NCBI GenBank assembly: GCA_011033025.1
Contig: WFMF01000562.1
Span: 39,488-103,487 of the forward strand
Reading direction: 5' to 3'
DNA from: Beroe forskalii
Lineage: Eukaryota > Ctenophora > Nuda > Beroida > Beroidae
Length of the DNA stretch: 64,000 bases
The notes beneath the pieces are model-generated. The model worked only from the letters and a program-made list of their open reading frames with translations. It searched no databases and was not told the origin of the DNA. Positions 50,827 through 60,464 of the stretch are shown here, piece after piece. The translations under genes and the position numbers were made by a program. Every line of letters begins with the position of its first letter. The first letter of the stretch is position 1.

Positions 50827-51919
50827 TTCAATTGTATCTTAAAAGGCACACGAAATTCTAACCGAGCAAAATAGTAAATGAAACTTTTTTGTCTACTATA
50901 ATAATTTATTGATAATACTTTATTAAGTTCATTAAAGGTTCCTACCACTGGATTAACACACCAGGAAACCATCAGCAACCGGAACACCGATCATCATTCG
51001 TCCAGTTTTTCAAATGGTTTCAATTTCAATCATACAAACTTCTTTCATTGCTCGCCTGTACGACGTTCACAGAAAGGGGACTATTTTGTTACTTTGTTAC
51101 CCATGGGGCTAAAAATGGGGTTTTCGTGCATAACTCAAAAACGAAAGGGGTTAGGACTTTGAAACCATGTTCTACCCCCCATAATGTGATGATTCTGCAT
51201 AGGATAGGGTACTCGTTCAGGTCTCTACGACCTTCAGATTTTATCTTTGAAATGGGGGCAATTTTGGGGTTACGCATAGAGCTAATAAGGGGTTTTTGTC
51301 CATAACTCTTAAACGGAAGGGGTTAGGAATTTGAAACCATGCTCTACCCCCCAAAATGTGATGATTCTGCATAGGGTAGTGTCCTCGTTGAGTTCTCTAG
51401 GTCCTTCAGATTCTATTCATTGACTAGGGGCAATTTTGGGGTTACCCGTAGGGCTCAAAAGGGGTTTTTCGTCCATAACTCTTAAACGAAAGGGGATAGG
51501 ACTTTGAAACCATGTTCTACCCCCCCCCATAATGTGATGATTCTGCATGGGGTAGTGTCCTCGTTGAGTTCTCTAGGTCCTTCAGATTCTATTTATCAAA
51601 AAGGGGCAATTTTGGGGTTATGCGTAGGGCTAAAAAGAGGTTTTTCGTCCATAACTCCAAAACTAAAGGGGTTATGACTTTGAAACTATGCTTCGTCGCC
51701 TATGATGTGCTCAACCTGCATAGTTTGGTATAACGATATGGCCTGTATCTCAATCAGAAGCTGAGATATTGCCGGTTGAAGTTTGTGCCCCAATTCGGGA
51801 GAAAAAGGGGTCCAAAAAAGGGGTTTCCCCAACTCGGAATCTATGGACTATGAACTACCGAAAAACGTTCTCAGACCTACTTAACTATTTAGTTCACAGG
51901 GGGTTACAGTTCAGAGCAC

Positions 51920-52992
51920 AAATCGAATCGACGAATCGAATCGACGAATCGAATCGACGAATCGAATCGACGAATCGAATCGACGAATCGAATCGACGAA
52001 TCGAATCGACGAATCGAATCGACGAATCGAATCGACGAATCGATTCGACGAATCGAATCGAATGAATCGAATCGATTTAAATCGAATCGACGAATCGAAT
52101 CGACGAATCGAATCGACGAATCGAATCGACGAATCGACCGACGAATCGAATCGACGAATCGAATCGACGAATCGAATCGACGAATCGAATCGACGAATCG
52201 AATCGACGAATCGAATGACGAATCGAATCGACGAATCGAATCGACGAATCGAATCGACGAATCGAATTCGATCGAATCGAATCGACGAATCGAATCGACG
52301 AATCGAATCGACGAATCGAATCGACGAATCGAATCGACGAATCGAATCGACGAATCGAATCGACGAATCGAATCGACGAATCGAATCGACGAATCGAATC
52401 GACGAATCGAATCGACGAATCGAATCGACGAACCGAATCGACGAATCGAATCGACGAATCGAATCGACGAATCAAATCCACGAATCGAATCGACGAATCA
52501 AATCCACGAATCAAATTCACAAATCGAATCGAAGAATCGAATCGAAGAATCGAATCGAAGAATCGAATCGAAGAATCGAATCGAAGAATCGAATCGAAGA
52601 ATCGAATCGAATCGAAGAATCGAATCGAATCGAAGAATCCAATCGAATTGAATCGAATTGAATCGAATTGAATCGAATTGAATCGAATTGAATCGAATTG
52701 AATCGAATTGAATCGAATTGAATCGAATTGAATCGAATTGAATCGAATTGAATCGAATTGAATCGAATTGAATTGAATTGAATTGAATTGAATTGAATTG
52801 AATTGAATTGAATTGAATTGAATTGAATTGAATTGAATTGAATTGAATTGAATTGAATTGAATTGAATTGAATTGAATTGAATTGAATTGAATTGAATTG
52901 AATTGAATTGAATTGAATTGAATTGAATTGAATTGAATTGAATTGAATTGAATTGAATTGAATTGAATTGAATTGAATTGAATTGAATTGAA
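51920..52992. repeat. Satellite with stepwise unit change: 13 bp to 10 bp to 5 bp
   Basis: 51920-52515 is tandem CGACGAATCGAAT (13 bp). 52515-52640 is a GAAGAATCGAATC variant. 52640-52760 is AATCGAATTG (10 bp). 52760-52992 is pure AATTG (5 bp). All are built of GAATC/GAATT pentamers. The open frames on both strands (SNRRIESTNRIDE and NSIQF repeats) are consequences of the repeat and not genes. Confidence 0.96.
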
Positions 52993-53019
52993 TCCACTCA
53001 ACTCGACTCGAATCCGCTT

Positions 53020-53150
53020 ATCTGAATCCTCTAAGACTCAGCTTAATCCGCAAAGCTAAGACTAAGAGGAACCGCCAAGCTAGCGGATCCGCTTAGCTTT
53101 AGACTTAGTTAAGCTGATCCGCTTAGCTAAGCGGATCCGCAGTCAGAGCA
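53020..53150. repeat. Palindrome-rich AAGCGGATCCGCTTAGC block
   Basis: Several overlapping inverted copies of GCTTAGCTAAGCGGATCCGC and related words. It directly follows the satellite. Confidence 0.65.
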
Positions 53151-53167
53151 GTTTCACTGAGCTAATT

Positions 53168-53346
53168 ATATACGGTAAATACACACATGGGTGTGTAATT
53201 ACCACATTAATTCCACGAGCTTGCGAGTGGAATTCATGCAATAAATGCACGAGCTTGCGAGTGCATTTATTGGAGTAATTGCACGAGCTTGTGAGTGCAA
53301 TTACGATGGTAATTTACACACCCAAGTGTGTATTTACTGTATTATT
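53168..53346. mobile_element. Miniature element with three hairpins sharing one loop
   Basis: Outer arms ACGGTAAATACACACATGGG and CCCAAGTGTGTATTTACTGT pair. Inside are three successive hairpins. Each has the core CACGAGCTTGCGAGTG (GTGAG in the third) on a different stem: ATTCC/GGAAT, AAATG/CATTT and AATTG/CAATT. Confidence 0.8.
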
Positions 53347-53438
53347 ACCCTGCCATATACGCATCAATCAAAGTAGACGGTTTGAAACTTAAGCATTCGA
53401 ACTCAATGTTTTATGAATAATGGGTACACTATTTCATA

Positions 53439-53943
53439 CCTTAGTACCAGAAATATAGGCGACAAGAAATTAAGGCGATTTTGGAAAAATCGCCTTAATT
53501 TCTTGTCGCCTTAATATCTGATCGTCTAAATATCTGGTAGTCTTAATTTTTTAAAGACTTTATTTTCAGTTATTTTTTCCCCAATCGACTTTTTCAATTT
53601 AGCAACATATTAAATAACTTAATAGCCAGTTATCAGTGCAACTTTTGGTATCACTGACGATGTGGCACGATGTAAGGATGTCGGTATTGACTCTAAAATG
53701 TTCATTGATCCGCTTGAAAAGCTCAGGATATGATGTACTGTATTTTGAAGGCCCACTCGACAAGACTTTTTTGCATTTTCGTTCAATTTTATATTCATTT
53801 CATAGCCATTTTAATTTAAAAAATCGTTTATTTTCGGGAAAAAAAAACTTCAATTAAAACTCCAGGAAAAAATCGCCTTAATATCTTGTCGCCTTAATAT
53901 CTTGCGCCTTAATTATTAGTCGCCTATATTTCTGGTACTAAGG
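53439..53943. mobile_element. TA-flanked element with CCTTAGTACC ends (CCTTAG family, copy 4)
   Basis: CCTTAGTACCAGAAATATAG at the left is mirrored at the right end. TA borders lie at 53437-53438 and 53944-53945. Internal hairpins are made of AAGAAATTAAGGCGATTTT and ATCGCCTTAATTTCTTG. There is no transposase. Confidence 0.85.
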
Positions 53944-53945
53944 TA

Positions 53946-54955
53946 ATTGAAACAGATGAGAATTTTGGACAAATTTGCCAGTGATTTGTAAGAGTCAGAA
54001 TCGCATCATCATCGTATCGGGGTCAATTCAGCGAATAAGTTCAAAAGTCCAAATGATACAACCAGCGCCCAGCATTGATACATACTGTAAGTGTATGACG
54101 TAGTGTATGTATATGTACTTTACAAAAATTTTGTTATGATCTTTCATTGCCATAAAAACATGAATCATGAAAGTTAAGTCCTCAGTCGAAAAGAAAAACA
54201 ATTCACACCACAAACATTAATAACAACTGACTCGAGAGCTACAATCTTATGCGGATCTCGTTTAGAATCTTTCCTTAAAGAAAAACACGATCACATGTGA
54301 ATGTAGTCAGCTCAATCTTAAGAGTGCATCAAAATGTATGTATGTACTCCTCAGTTGAACAATATGAATAAGTTTTGCACCATAATCATTATCTTCATCC
54401 CGATCTAAAATAAGTAACGAACGCTGACAGATAGAAATGACAGCGCACAGAAATAATGTAAATGAAATTGATAAAACGGAGCAATACACCCTATATTATG
54501 CGGCGCCACAAGTCTGCGTTATATCTCTAACACTAGATAAATAAACATTGAAACACGGATGGAGTTATCAAGCCCGTCTGAGTGGCGCCAATTAGGTGTA
54601 TAGTGTATACGATAGTGTTCCTTCTATCTATTTTATCTTTAATCTTGTGTTGCCCCATAATATCGTTTAGATATATCGTATTTTATAAATTGTGCTGATA
54701 TTTACTTTATCTTGTGCTACCGAATGTGCCATGAAGAATATAACATACATCGTACCGAACATTTTCTGCTCCTTATCACTATTTTATCTTGTTTTACAGT
54801 ATATATACGATTAAGAAAAGATTATATCGAATCGTTTTGTAATATGAAAAGTGCGATAACAGATATCATGGGAGCTTATTATTCTCCTATTTACATCCAC
54901 AGAGATAGCAAATAGGTTAGAATCGTGCGAATGGCCGTTTCAGAAAATTTGGTAG
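53946..54955. other. Non-coding stretch
   Basis: AT-rich, with no supported exon or structured repeat. Confidence 0.35.
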
Positions 54956-55095
54956 TAATTCAACAGTAGTAATTCAACAGCTGGGAATAGTAATTCAACA
55001 CTTGAATAGTAATTCAACAGTTGAGGTATAGTAATTACACACTTGAACAGTAATTCAACTGCTGGGTACGGTGATATTACATGATTAATATTGCT
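54955..55095. repeat. Degenerate AGTAATTCAACA tandem repeat
   Basis: About seven imperfect copies of AGTAATTCAACAG-like units, some with ACAC in place of CAAC. Confidence 0.75.
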
Positions 55096-55139
55096 CAAAA
55101 ATTCGTAGAGTAATTACACTGCAGGGTAATAATATTTAT

Positions 55140-55447
55140 AATTTAGTAGTCTAATATCGCGTCGGCTTTGGGTAGGCTTCGCGTTCGTCGATGACTATTT
55201 CCAGGAAGTTCGTAGGATGTTACCAATACCCTACCCTCGCGCGCGGCGGAACGTTCCACATTTGGACGTCACTTCGCGCTCTCCGCTCTCGCCATCCAGT
55301 CAAAAGAAATAGACGGGCAACGTCCGTCGACAGGAAGTGCGCGGCGTGACATTTCTTGAGGGGGATCACTGGCCAGTCCTCCTCACTTATAGGAGCGGAC
55401 AAGTTTCATTTGTGATTTGACCCCTTTCCGCCTTCGACTTCCCCTAA
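55140..55447. other. CpG-rich unique block next to a transposon
   Basis: Markedly richer in CG than its surroundings (TCGCGCGCGGCGGAACG, GTCCGTCGAC). A minus-strand frame with EEDWPVIPLKKCHAAHFL and an Arg-rich end spans 55390-55220, but has no ATG. It may be a first-exon/promoter region, or chance. Confidence 0.25.
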
Positions 55448-55452
55448 CCAGG

Positions 55453-56653
55453 TACGGTGTACCAGAAGGATAAGTTATTGTACCTTTTTTTTAAAATAGA
55501 AATAACTTATCCTTCTGGTACACGAGTGTGTCCCAAAAGGATAAGTTATTTTTTATTTTTGAAAAAGAAAAAATAACTTATCCTTCTGGTACACGAGTGT
55601 GTCCCAAAAGGATAAGTTATTTTTATTTTTGAAAAAGAAAAAATAACTTATCCTCCTGGTACACAAGTGTGTCCCAGAAGGATAAGTTATTTTTTATTTT
55701 TGAAAAAGAAAAAATAACTTATCCTTCTGGGACACGAGTGTGTCCCAGAAGGATAAGATATTTTTAATTTTGAAAGAAAATACTTATCCTTCTGGGACAT
55801 GAGTGTGTCCCAGAAGGATAAGTTATTTTTAATTTTGAAAAAGAAAAATAACTTATCCTTCTGGGACACGAGTGTGTCCCAGAAGGATAAGTTATTTTTA
55901 TTTTACAATGTAGGCGTGTGTACTGTGTATGCACACATCTTTCTTTGGGGAAGCATGAAGCTGCACTGTGCAGGCGAGTCTGGCAGAAGTGTCATGCACG
56001 GTGGCACACTTGTCAGGTGTTGCCTGACCCCCTTGCTTAACACATATATCCCTGTCTGGCTCGCATGTATGTGCACACACCTATGCAGGCTTAGGAACTG
56101 ACCCCCCTACTAGCAGAGTTGTGTTCCTGAGCCAAACTCGCCTGCACAGTGCAGCTTCATGCTTCCCCAAAGAAAGATGTGTGCATACACAGTACACACC
56201 CCTACATTGTAAAATAAAAATAACTTGTCCTTCTGGGACACACACGTGTCCCAGAAGGATAAGTTATTTTTATTTTTCAAAATTAAAAATAACTTATCCT
56301 TCTGGGACACACTCGTGTCCCAGAAGGATAAGTTATTTTCCTTTTTCAAAATTAAAAATAACTTATCCTTCTGGGACACACTCGTGTCCCAGAAGGATAA
56401 GTTATTTTTCTTTTCAAAATAAAAATAACTTATCCTTTGGGACACACTCGTGTACTAGAAGGATAAGTTATTTTTCTTTTCAAAAATAAAAATAACTTAT
56501 CCTTTTGGGACACACTCGTAACAGAAGGATAAGTTATTTTTCTTTTCAAAATAGAAAATAACTTATCCTTTTAGAGTTTACTTGTGTACCAGAAGGATAA
56601 GTTATTTCTATTTAAAAAAAAGGTACAATAACTTATCCTTCTGGTACACCGTA
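55453..56653. mobile_element. 1201-bp palindromic element with 5-bp target duplication (copy 2)
   Basis: Same TACGGTGTACCAGAAGGATA ends and alternating AAGGATAAGTTATTTTT hairpin units as copy 1. It is flanked by CCAGG on both sides (55448-55452 and 56654-56658). Relative to copy 1 the inner right arm lacks about 130 bp, so the central palindrome is incomplete. Confidence 0.88.
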
Positions 56654-56895
56654 CCAGGGGCGCGGGCGTCGCTTCACCGCACGCGCGTAAAATGCAGGGA
56701 TTTGGTTAGAGCAACAATCAAGCACAATAAGTACATTCGGTGGACGCGCGCGCCCGCCGAAGGCGATGGGGTCACCTGACTTGTCAGTCGTTGCCTGACC
56801 CCCTGGCGACGTCAGACAACCTGACATTTGACAACGCCTAGGCCTGAAAGTGAAAACTTGGCCGTTTTGTGTTTCGTGACTGGTGACGTCATGTC

Positions 56896-57350
56896 CTCGG
56901 GCGTAGCCAGATTTCTGAAAAGGGGGCGGCAAGTTACATTCAAAACCTGTTTGATGTTTCATTTTGTTGGCTCAAAGCTATCATTTTATCATATCAAAAT
57001 GAACAAAATTTTCATATCACCTGTCCAAAAAGGGCTATAGCTATAGCTAGTGTCCCATATAACTCTGGGCTCTTCATTATCTATGATAATGACGTCAGTC
57101 AGAAGAATATAGTTAAGCGTATCTAGCGCTTTAAAGGTTAGGGTTAGGATTAGGGTCAGGATTTGTTAGGTTTAGGAACAGGATTAAGGTTAGGGTTTTG
57201 GTTAGGGCCATATTTAGGTTTAGGATACAAAAAAATTGACCTTTAGGTCTGTGACGTCACTCAGCCAGAGTTATACTTATATGGGACACATACCCCAAAA
57301 AGGGGGAGGCAGCCGCCTGTATCGCCTGATCCCCCCTGGCTACGCCCCTG
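56896..57350. mobile_element. hAT-like miniature element, interrupted by a nested insertion
   Basis: The left end is CTCGGGCGTAGCCAG and the right end is CTGGCTACGCCCCTG. An exact 8-bp duplication GTCATGTC lies outside (56888-56895 and 57351-57358). The ends are a CAGGGGCGTAGCCAG type seen in hAT-derived elements. The element at 57033-57294 is inserted within it. Confidence 0.82.
57033..57294. mobile_element. MITE with TGTCCCATATAA ends and telomere-like core (copy 1, nested)
   Basis: TGTCCCATATAACTCTGG and CCAGAGTTATACTTATATGG/GACA arms are flanked by CCAAAAAG on both sides (57025-57032 and 57295-57302). The interior has TTAGGGTTAGGATTAGGG-type sequence and ends of TGACGTCA type. The left terminus carries a small CTATAG expansion. 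Confidence 0.8.
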
Positions 57351-57655
57351 GTCATGTCATTGTCAGGCGTCATATTGCGCCGAAGCGAACAAATTATTTT
57401 CGCCGCGCGCGGACAATTTTACGACGTACGTACAGTGTACCGTGTTTGAAGGCACCTCGAGGAAATTCCGAACAACTCACAGTAATGGGGTTTTTTGCAT
57501 TGTTTAGAGGAAAGATAGCCCTATCTGATGTTTCTTCTCTCGTTTCCTGAGTCCATTCCAGAGCCGAGTTAACTCTCTATGAAAATGCGCAAAAATAAGG
57601 CTTTTTCATCGGGCTATAACTCAAAAAGTACTCAAATGTCCATGTTGAAACCTTC

Positions 57656-57904
57656 GGTACGTCTCCCATGTAAACGGGAGCCTTCATTATCTATGACAAT
57701 GACGTCACTCAGAAAAATATAATTAAGCGCACCTAGCGCTTTAAGCATTAGGGTTAGGGTTCTGATTAGGGTCAGGATTTGTTAGGTTCAGGGTTAGGAT
57801 TAAGGTTAGGGTTTTGGTTAGGGCAATGGTTAGGTTTAGGATACAGAAAAATTGACGTTTAGATCTGTGACGTCACTCAGAGCCGTTTATATGGGAGAGA
57901 TACC
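57656..57904. mobile_element. MITE with TCTCCCATGTAA ends and telomere-like core (copy 2)
   Basis: GGTACGTCTCCCATGTAAAC at the left and its near mirror ending GGGAGAGATACC at the right are flanked by AAACCTTC (57648-57655 and 57905-57912). It shares the order of internal blocks with copy 1, including TTAGGGTTAGGG and GTGACGTCACTCAG. Confidence 0.85.
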
Positions 57905-58589
57905 AAACCTTCGGCATATTAAAATTCAAAGCTTTATCTTTAATTTTATATTTGGTTTGACAAGGCGAAACTAAGCGATCATATTCAAAATTGGCAATCA
58001 AAATGGACACCCGAACAATTTTTTCGCCATTTCGCGTTTGCAGAAAGAGAGAACGCGCACAGTATAATTTGCGCATTCTCTCTTTTCTGATTCGTATATT
58101 AAACCGAACGTCAAACAAAAATACTGAGGGAGCCGCGCGCGCGTAAGAAATTTGCATCTACTCGAGCCCGTGACGTCACTGATTTCGGCACTGGATAGCG
58201 TTACCTAGCAACACCGAGCTCAGCTGGCGTTACGCGTTGTTTTGAGGTGATCTCCACGTTGTATTTGGCAGAAGTGAGATACGAATAAGAAAGGACAGTT
58301 TTTGCTTGACGATAAACAAATTATTTACTATTTACAGAACATGAAACATTGTTCAATTCATTCAAGCTCATGCTCCACACATTTTTAAGCATTCAAATTC
58401 AATAGTCTGCACTCTGCAAATAAATTAAAGCAATGCGATGCGATATATTCGGCCTCAGAAATATTCAAATGCTCAAACAGGGAATCCCTCGATCAAAAGT
58501 TTCTAAATGCTCAACTGCTCACTTTAAGTATCAGTTTGGTTTAAAATAACAGAAACTTAGATGCCAGAATCCCATGGAATGGGTCAGAG

Positions 58590-58990
58590 CACCTCGAACA
58601 GTCTGCAGTGTCCCGGCATCCGAAGAGTCCCGGCATCTGAAGTGTCCCTGGGTGTGAAGAGTGTCCCTGGGTCTGAAGAATGAGGAGTTTTCACGATATT
58701 GTGGGTCAATCCGACGGACTTGAGTGTCCTGGATTCCGTAAGGCCCGGGTTTGGAGTGTCCACAGTCCCTTTCCATTTGCCTGGAGTATCTCGGAGGTGA
58801 GGTGCGTGTCCTCTTGTCTAGAGAGTGTCTTGAGAATGTTTCGAGTCTTGTAGAGTGCCTCCTCTAATGCCTAGATAGTGTCCGGAGGTCTGCACTAAGC
58901 TGTGCCCTCTTGTCCCGAGTGTCTCCTTCTCCGGAGGACATCACGTTGTCTGCATTTGGTCCCGGGGCCTGGAGCGTCACTGAAAATTAA
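58590..58990. repeat. Degenerate GTGTCC-rich repeat block
   Basis: Repeated AGTGTCCCTGGGTCTGAAG and AGTGTC(C/T) words at irregular 15-30 bp spacing. I see no coding signal. Confidence 0.6.
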
Positions 58991-59419
58991 GATTTGAATC
59001 AGAGGAGAGTATTAAAGTACAATTTGAGGCCAACAAGCATGCTTGCTGCTTGTATTTCTATACAAGCAATTGGAGCATCAATACCTATGTACCAAATTAC
59101 GCGTAAAATTGTTTGCAATGCGCGTCGGCGCGCGCAAAATAACGTTATTTTCTGAGATATTCATCACACCAGAATTGGGACAAAACTAGCAATAGCCTGA
59201 TAAAACAACTCATTTCATGAAGAATGTGGCAAATTGGGCATAATGACCAGGACCTTCATTGTATTGAGCAATGAGTAAGGATGTTAGAAACAAACAAGCC
59301 TGTTCCTGATGAGATTAAAGTTGAAGGAAGCCTCTATCTTAGAAGCATCGCGGGAAATTCGCATGCGTACCAATTATCATCACGAATGGCCGATACATAG
59401 GAACCTACGTGCTCATTAC

Positions 59420-60450
59420 AGATAGGTGTGGGTCCACACTGGTTTCAGGAATGAATAGGCTCAAGACTGATATCAGTCATGTATCAGAGTCGAGACTGGT
59501 GCCCAGGTGCCAGAAACGCATAAGAGTCCAGACTCTTGTCCGGGTGCGTTCGGGTTCAAAATGGTGTCAGGTATGCACCAAAGTCAACACTGGTGTCACG
59601 AACACATCAAAAACCAGAGTGGTGTTAGGAAAAGTCAGAACTTTGATTGATGTCACGGATGAATCAGAGTCCAGATTGGGGTAAGTAACGCATCAGACTC
59701 GAGACTGATGTCACAGGCACATTAGCATCCAAGCTGGTGTCAAAGATGCATCGGAGTCCAGACTGGAGTCATTGATACGGCAAAGTTCAAACTGGTGCCG
59801 GGTTCTGCATCACAGTCGAGACTGATGTCACGAATACATTGGAGTGCAGAGTGGTGTTAGGGAAAGTCAAATATAGACTGATGTCACGGATGCATCAGCA
59901 TTCAAACTGGTGCCAGAGATTCATCAGCATTCAAACTGGTGTCGTGATGTATCAGAGCCCGGAATTGTGTAAGAGATGCATCTGAGTCAAGTCTGGTGAC
60001 CGGGTACTTCACAGTTCAAACTGCTGCCAGGTATGCTTCAGAGTAGAGACTGGTGTTAAGATCGCATCAGAGTGCGTTGGTTAAGGAATAGTCAGAGCTT
60101 AGACAGGTGTCAGGGATGTATCAGAGTCTATACTGAGGCGGTCAGGAATACGCCAGAGCCAAAATACTGGCCATCTGCAACGGGTGGGAGAGATGCATCA
60201 GATTTCAGACTGAGGTCAGAAAAGCATCACACTCAAGAAGTCCAGACTGGTGTCAGAGATGCATCGAAGTGCAGACTGGTGTCAGGAATACCACAGAGTT
60301 CAAACTGGTGTCAAGTATGCATGCATCAAAGTCGAAACAGATGTCACGAATGCATCAGGATCCAAACTGTTGTCAGAGATACGTTAGATTCCAGAGTGGT
60401 GTGTGTCCGGGCACTCCAGACTGCACACTGCTTCCAGGAACGCAGGATTA
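59420..60450. repeat. Minisatellite, ~30-bp unit with ACTGGTGTCA core
   Basis: About 30 degenerate units of the type ACTGGTGTCAGGGATGCATC followed by AGAGTCCAG. TGGTGTCA is the reverse complement of the TGACACCA core of the 7-kb and 38-kb arrays. Confidence 0.88.
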
Positions 60451-60464
60451 AACAGGATTAACAG

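Larger units (their letters stand above)
47795..51909. mobile_element. 4.1-kb foldback element with repeat-bearing long inverted arms
   Basis: CTGTAACCCCCTGTGAACTA at the left end is mirrored by the right end at 51909. Arms of about 850 bp (to about 48640, and from about 51070) are complementary. Each arm contains about three and a half copies of a ~173-bp unit with AGAGTTATGGACGAAAAACC and TATGCAGAATCATCACATT. The 2.4-kb interior holds minus-strand open stretches. No target duplication is visible. Long arms with internal tandem repeats resemble foldback/Galileo-type elements in form only. Confidence 0.85.

Noticed and set aside
51769-53001. Long frames with STNRIDESNRRIE and NSIQF repeats (up to 306 codons)
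   Set aside because: Direct translation of the 13/10/5-bp satellite; open on both strands at once, as expected for a repeat.
57236-57550. 104-codon frame with GGGSRLYRLIPPGYAPG
   Set aside because: Spans the right ends of two nested transposable elements; the peptide comes from the CTGGCTACGCCCC terminus.
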